Shown here piece after piece: positions 58,780 to 64,000 of a stretch of 64,000 nucleotides of DNA. The DNA comes from Vitis vinifera (Eukaryota > Streptophyta > Magnoliopsida > Vitales > Vitaceae), in NCBI RefSeq assembly GCF_030704535.1, contig NC_081818.1, forward strand, positions 27,107,501 to 27,171,500, given 5' to 3'. The notes beneath the pieces were generated by a model. The model had not been told where the DNA came from. It saw only the letters and a list, made by a program, of their open reading frames with translations, and ran no database searches. The translations under genes were made by a program, and so were the position numbers. Numbering within the stretch: the stretch's first letter is position 1; the number at the start of each line of letters is the position of its first letter.

Positions 58780-60475
58780 TCCGATGATTGAAGTTGGATA
58801 TGTAGAGATGCTATTAGCATTTCTATGCTTTGTCCTTTAGCATTAGCAACAAAGCAGGAACTTGCCAATTATCAAATGGCCTCTCATAGGGATGTTGTCA
58901 GGGCTTCATTGCATTGCAAATCTCATGCATGACTACAGCACCCAATAGCAGAAGCCGGTGACTGAAACAAAGCGACACATTTGAGTTTAAAGGCCCTTCA
59001 TTTGCTCACACCAGTGGATCCTTCCACTATCGACTACATGCCAAGTTCAAAAAGTTTTTGGTGTTTTGGGAGATGGCATTTTCATTTCCAAACTGGATTC
59101 ATGGGGTAACGCAATAGAGAATGGGTCAGTCATTGATCAAACACAACAAGTTTGAGAAACTCTTGGTTTATTTTTGGTTCCTGAAAATTACTAAGGAAAA
59201 AAAAAAATAGTAAGAAAAATGATTTTTTCATATTTGGTTTCATCATGGAAAAATACAAAAAAAATAAATAAATTAAATATAATTAAAATTCGTTAGAAAT
59301 TTATATATTTTAAAAATATTTAATCTTTATATAAAAAGAAAAAATAAGTGAAATGGGTTTGAAGTAGCATATAAAAATAATTAACTGATTTTAAATCTAT
59401 TTTTCATTTTTCTTCTACTTTTCTCTCAAATTTCCTAAGAACCAAACATAGCCTTAAAGAAAACAAACCAGGAAAATGTAGAAAAAGGGCTAATCCCAGT
59501 CCTTCAGCATGTTTCCATATTGAGAAAAAAGGATGTGCAAGATTAGTTTCAGTGGCTTGCCTTTGATAGGATATGCACATGTGTCTATTCGGTCCTGACA
59601 TACTTTCAATTGAATTTCATGAAGAACCTTGAGCGAAGGTGTTCGGTGACATAGAGGAGGTCCTTTATAGGTGCATTGTGCCAGAGTGCTACTCGAAGTT
59701 GGAGATACGGCTTCCAATAGGAGAAGAGAAGAAGATGAATAAAGTTTGTGAGATTTTCGATCATTTAATAGGACAGTGCATCTCCATGAAGCAAGAAACA
59801 CTGAAGAGAAGAACCCCAGTGAAGAGACCAGGAAGAGGAGGCCATCAACTTATTAACAGCTTATGGAAGAAGAGGGTGATGAACTGATGGGTGGAAACGA
59901 AATTTCTGTTGAGTTTCTAGGAGACACAGTAGTGAATCTCTTGGCTGCTTGGAAAAAGTGCACAAGTGAAGGTATCAGTTGGTTCTTTTGGCTCATTGCC
60001 ACAAACTCGTTAGTAGGAAACAAGATTTGGAAAGAGATCAAAACCAATTTGTAAGGGAAATGTGACAAGAAATGGCTGACTATCAGTGAAGAAGAGCTAA
60101 GTAAACTGGTTTATCCCCATGGAGCTTTGTTTGAGACATTGCGGCTGCTGCTGACAGCATCAATCCAGACATGGAGGCTTTATTGTCTCTGTATGCAATG
60201 GGGAGAAAGGGAAGAGACATGGGGCCAAGCAAGAGAAATCGATTTCAGAGCAAGGGGGAATCATACATATCCCATCTTACAAGTTCATAGCCTTTAATGC
60301 AGGACCAAGAAGTTGCTTCAGCAAGAAGACGACTTTCTTTCAAATGAAAATAGTTGCAACAGCCATTATTCGTAACCATCATATTCAAGTGGTGGAAGGT
60401 CATCCTGTGTCCCCAAGTAATTCCATTATTCTTCACAAGTGTTTGATGAAGAAGAGTAAAGTTCGCCAGGGAAGG
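58780..60475 (+). pseudogene. Second CYP96-type P450 pseudogene
   Basis: Sequence like the first CYP96 gene runs the full length in the same order: the CLPIIKWPL-like N-terminus, FEFKGP, GDGIF, the middle part with EVLYRCIVPE and CISMKQETL, EISVEFLGDTVVNL, helix I region, E-T-L-R (ExxR kept), FIAFNAGPRSC and a C-terminal VVEGHPVSPS. Many frame changes and stops break it, the helix-I threonine region is rearranged, sequence after ExxR is missing, and the haem loop reads C-F-S in place of C-L-G. A MITE sits in the first third. The 3' flank (60480-60660) also resembles that of the first copy (53623-53830), so the pair arose by segmental duplication. This copy is the more decayed. Confidence 0.85.
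59171..59453. mobile_element. Tourist-like MITE inside CYP96 pseudogene
   Basis: The left end TTTTTGGTTCCTGA and the complement of the right end (GGCTATGTTTGGTTCTTAGG) are inverted repeats. TTA flanks both ends (59168-59170 and 59454-59456), and P450-like sequence resumes on each side. The element is 283 bp, AT-rich and non-coding. PIF/Harbinger type is likely. Confidence 0.7.
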
Positions 60476-60479
60476 TGAC

Positions 60480-61560
60480 ATTGCAGCTAAAGATTCGAGT
60501 ATTCTGAGTTGTGTAGCATGAGATGTATGATAATGAATATTATAAGTAAATAAAAGTCAATCACATGCTTATCTAATGGAATCAAGGTGCTTTCTGTCGG
60601 ATTTGTATAAGGTTGGTAGTTATGTAGCTCTGTTTTGCCTTTGGTAAAACTTTTCTACAAATTCAGTTTATTGAGCCTGGCATCTCAAATCAAATTCACA
60701 TGCTTTAACCCTATGGCATGGTGTCACCTCCAAACAGAATAGTGTTCCCCATACAGGAATATTGATAATTGCCATAGCATCATACCTTTCGCTGCTGATT
60801 TGGGCCATTTGGCTAAATATTCTGGTGCAGAAACTTACAATTTTCTCTAAGTTCTGGGACATTAAAAGGGATAACCAGAATAAGAGCCGGAAATCCAGCA
60901 AATAGTTAATTTCATGGGCAGAGTCGGTCCTCATAGAATGAAATGGAGCTTTCACTTATGCTTAACAACAGGGTATATTTCGTGCATTCTCTGTTTTATG
61001 TTTTTCCTATAGGTTTCAACAGCATGCTTTTAAGCTTAAGCCTTTTCCTTGACATTAAATTTCATTTGTCTTCATTGTGTTTTTTTGCTTCCAGATACAG
61101 AACCAAACAAATTTATTTTCTTCAATCGCCTATCAGCGGCTACTAAGTGTGTTAAAAGCACAACAATATGATACTTCAGATTTTTTCACCCAAAGTTGAA
61201 GATTAAATGTTACATGATGCCTAGAAAAGTGCATTTTGTGCTATACCCTCAACTCCATGTTTCCCATGATATGCATGCAGAAGCCACTCATACAGCTCAA
61301 AGCACTGATTAAATTAACCAAAGAGACAGTAAAATATAACAGGGAAAGCAATGTAGAAGTAATGGTGTGCAGGGCTCAGATTGAGAACAATTGCAAAGAT
61401 CACAAGCTTAGATGACAGAATAATGAAATGTCAAGCTGGATCTGTCAAGACTATGAAAAAAAAAGCATAAATAATAAGCTAAATTAACAAATAACTATCA
61501 CATGCAAGAAAAGGAACCAGAAGTACTCTTCCACAAATTCAAGACAGACCAAATTCTTCA
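60480..61560. other. Gap between CYP96 pseudogene and TMEM245-like gene
   Basis: 60480-60660 is the duplicated CYP96 3' flank. The remainder holds the 3' UTR of the minus-strand membrane-protein gene. No other gene is seen. Confidence 0.45.
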
Positions 61561-64000
61561 TCATAAAGTTGGGTTGCTAGATTGATTTGTTGGCAGATCA
61601 GAGGCTAGGACGAATTCCACATACAAATTTTTCAAGGCGATCATCACTGTCATCAATAAAGGACCCATGATTGCTCCCTGTAAATGGAACATAAAAAACC
61701 CATCAATGGAAAATGGTGCACAAGCTTCAACCATTCAAGCAAAAGAAGGTTCCTGAAGAGCAAGTACATAATTCCCAGTCTCAAAGAACATGCAAATATA
61801 AAAGCTTTTGTTTTATTTTATTTTATTGGTTATGAGCATTTTCCTAGGGAAATACATGATAAGTGAGTGTCAAAAGCATCCAATTAAAGGTTGATTTTTT
61901 TATTTTTTGAAACATGAAATCCTATAATTTCATTCTATGACACTTGAAGGTAACCCCCCTAGCCCAGTTTGCCCACTGCAAGAAGCTGATCTCAGACTGT
62001 GAAGGACAAGAGGTTTATACTTTATATTATATGGGATGAAAATTGATGAATGCTAAATACAAATGTGGGCATTATAAAGCTGTAAATATTGATCATGCTT
62101 TGATGGATCAGACACAAAATATTGTATATTACCTCACAACCATGTCCTCCATCTAGACCTCCCTAAGAAAGGTATTGCTTTTATGAAGCCAAACAACCTA
62201 TGGCATCATCCTTTGGTAAAACAGCACCTTTCTCACCCATGGCAGTATCTCAGCCATCAATTCTCAACCATTACGAGTTCAATGAATCTAAGACATCTAA
62301 TTTTTCTACATTTTCAATTGCATACAGTGGTTATCAAGGACTAAAATTTGACAATAAATCTTTTGCTGTTGCTAATTGATGAATCTGCCTCTTCTGATTA
62401 TCAAACAATATTTAGATCCTTATTTAATCAATAAAGTATATCTTTTAGGCCATCCATTTCACATTTAACTTCACTAAAAAGTAGTTGAGGGTTAATCATC
62501 CACCTTATTCCAATGCCCATTAGTCTTTGGATAGACTAAGAGCAGAGCCAGTGACGGTTCTTTGAAGAAAGGTATAAAATGCAAGCACACACCCAAAGGA
62601 TGTGGTTTCCTATAAGCAATGAACCAATTCAAATTGTATGGGAAATTATTAGTGTATTTAGTTTGGATCACAGAAGTACAAAGCACAGCACAATAGGGTG
62701 GAGAGATTACTTCCAAAACAGAGGGGAAAAGAGCAATGCCACCAAGTATGCTAAGCCCTGTCAAGTATGCATTCTGCCCGGGTATCTCATCTTGGATAGC
62801 AGTTGTGCCATAATCCAAAAGTATGAGATGGATTGCTGTCAAAGAAATAGCTTCAATATATTTTGCTTCCATAGCCAGCTGTGCTGCTGCTGGTATTGAT
62901 GATAGCCAAGCAGGGGTTATGGGCAAAACCGAGCTCATAACAGCAAGGAAGGTAGACATGTACAGGAAATGAATGCAGTAGAATCTAAACAAAAGATATG
63001 TGAAACACCCTTGAAACAATGCAACCTTAGCAGAAGCCAACAGAACACTACTAACAGCATTATCAAGAACTTGGGCACATCGATCCCGGGTAGATTTTGA
63101 AAGAGGCAACATACCCAGAACATGGTCCATAACACCCCCAGAATCTGTAGTGATTAGATAATATAAAAGCCAGAGAAACACCATCAGCTGGGAAATGAAA
63201 TTCAACAACTCTGCTGCCCCAGAAACAATCAAAACCGCCATTGAGAATAACATGTTGGCACCTCCAGTTAAAACCATAGTACCACTAGCGAGTACCTGTT
63301 TCGAGACATCTAAACTCTGAAGAAGAAATGCTTTCGTCTTCTCCATCAAGTCCTCCCAAGCAATCACCGACACGAATTCCCTGAACACACCATCGATATC
63401 CCTATAAATCACTTTCCACTCTCTGTTCCATACCCCTGACTGAATTAAAGACAGCTTCTCGGACAAGGGCCCGTACCGAACTTCTTCAGGAACACTAGAA
63501 CCATGGGGACTCCTCAAAGGTCTAATGATAAAACGCCGCACACCATCAACGAACTCAGTCACATTGTAATATGAAGCTAAAGAATCGATATTTTCGGACA
63601 CAGTTGCATAAAATTTTTCTGTATAAGTATCTATCAATTCTGGAACTTGATTCTCATCCATCCACCTTTTGAGTCCAATTCTCTCCGCATAATTGCTTTC
63701 CTCCAAATGGGCCTTCAGCGAAATGACTGCGTCTTTCCCCTCAATCCCAATCTTATAAGAAAACAACACAAGTCCAAATAGTGACCCAATAATCATGAAG
63801 GTGATGAGTCCAACTGCAGCAATTATCTTCAATTTCTCACGCATTCTTGAAGTAATATACCGGCTGATTTTACTCCACATGGATCTATTTTCATTGGAAA
63901 AACTTCTATTGCCGCGCCGAACAGATGAAATTGAAGAGAGAGTCCGAGCGACTCCATAGGTGAATAGATTTCCACGACCAGTGACGTACACCAAAAAGCA
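61561..64000 (-). CDS. TMEM245 / AI-2E-family membrane protein, 3' part (partial)
   Basis: Two exons are seen: 62711-64000 (open at the right edge) and the last exon 61561-61677, joined in phase at VLE/GAIMGPL. The first is a single long frame with repeated hydrophobic spans (IIAAVGLITFMIIGSLFGLVLF near its start; LFSMAVLIVSGAAELL; FISQLMVFLWLLYYLI; FLAVMSSVLPITPAW) and the conserved PGQNAYLTGLSILGGIALF. It matches plant At5g55960, annotated as C9orf5/TMEM245-like, a relative of bacterial AI-2E transport proteins. The substrate is unknown. The true start is beyond the window; the frame is still open at 64000. The 1.03-kb intron (61678-62710) holds nothing recognisable. The frame continuing past 62711 to 62492 is intron read-through. 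Confidence 0.88.

Noticed and set aside
62492-62710. C-terminal extension of the TMEM245-like long frame
   Set aside because: A good GTAATC donor at 62710 and a matching, in-phase last exon at 61561-61677 show that this stretch is intron.
1-64000. CRISPR arrays, operons, phage or prokaryotic islands
   Set aside because: The window is plant nuclear DNA; no regular spacer-repeat arrays or prokaryotic gene packing were seen.

Overview
This is plant nuclear DNA: AT-rich intergenic sequence, multi-exon genes with GT-AG introns, a plant NAC protein, PLS-class pentatricopeptide-repeat (PPR) proteins, a CYP96-type P450 and plant-type LINE, MITE and Ty3/gypsy remains. Protein wording and repeat types fit a woody eudicot, most likely grapevine (Vitis). 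That species call is from memory of related proteins and repeats, not from a search.

Layout. 1-746 (-): 5' end of a SOG1-type NAC gene, running off the left edge. 1280-1351 (+): tRNA-Asp(GUC). 2002-7473 (-): Raf-like Ser/Thr kinase of the ATN1/At5g50180 group, six coding exons. 7.5-14.4 kb: intergenic, with MITE, TRIM and LTR remains. 14538-23261 (+): plastid-targeted MurJ/MviN homolog with about 20 exons and a LINE relic in an intron. 24321-27074 (-): RRP8 rRNA methyltransferase, eight exons. 29418-30890 (+): chalcone-isomerase-like protein. 31314-33987 (-): glucose-6-phosphate 1-epimerase-like protein, eight exons. 36888-39011 and 40547-42391 (+): two intronless PPR genes, one E-type and one DYW-type. 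42.4-47.5 kb: AT-rich, with MITEs. 47535-53622 (+): a CYP96 gene split by a young Ty3/gypsy chromovirus-type element (48448-53003, 5-bp target duplication). 53822-54190: a tandemly duplicated GC-rich segment that looks like the 3' end of an organellar group II intron. 56.6-57.4 kb: unclassified repeat. 58780-60475 (+): a second, older CYP96 pseudogene with a MITE inside. 61561-64000 (-): 3' part of a TMEM245/AI-2E-type membrane protein, running off the right edge.

The genes are ordinary neighbours, not an operon or pathway cluster. The points most worth a second look are: the MurJ homolog keeps the fold but seems to have lost four of the five charged residues used by E. coli MurJ; the epimerase-like protein seems to have two catalytic positions changed; the CYP96 locus is a freshly interrupted gene that also carries its own inactivating changes; and the group II intron-like segment sits directly downstream of it. 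I found no clearly new multi-gene system. Exon joins were read by eye from reading frame, splice signals and family conservation, and none has been tested against transcripts.
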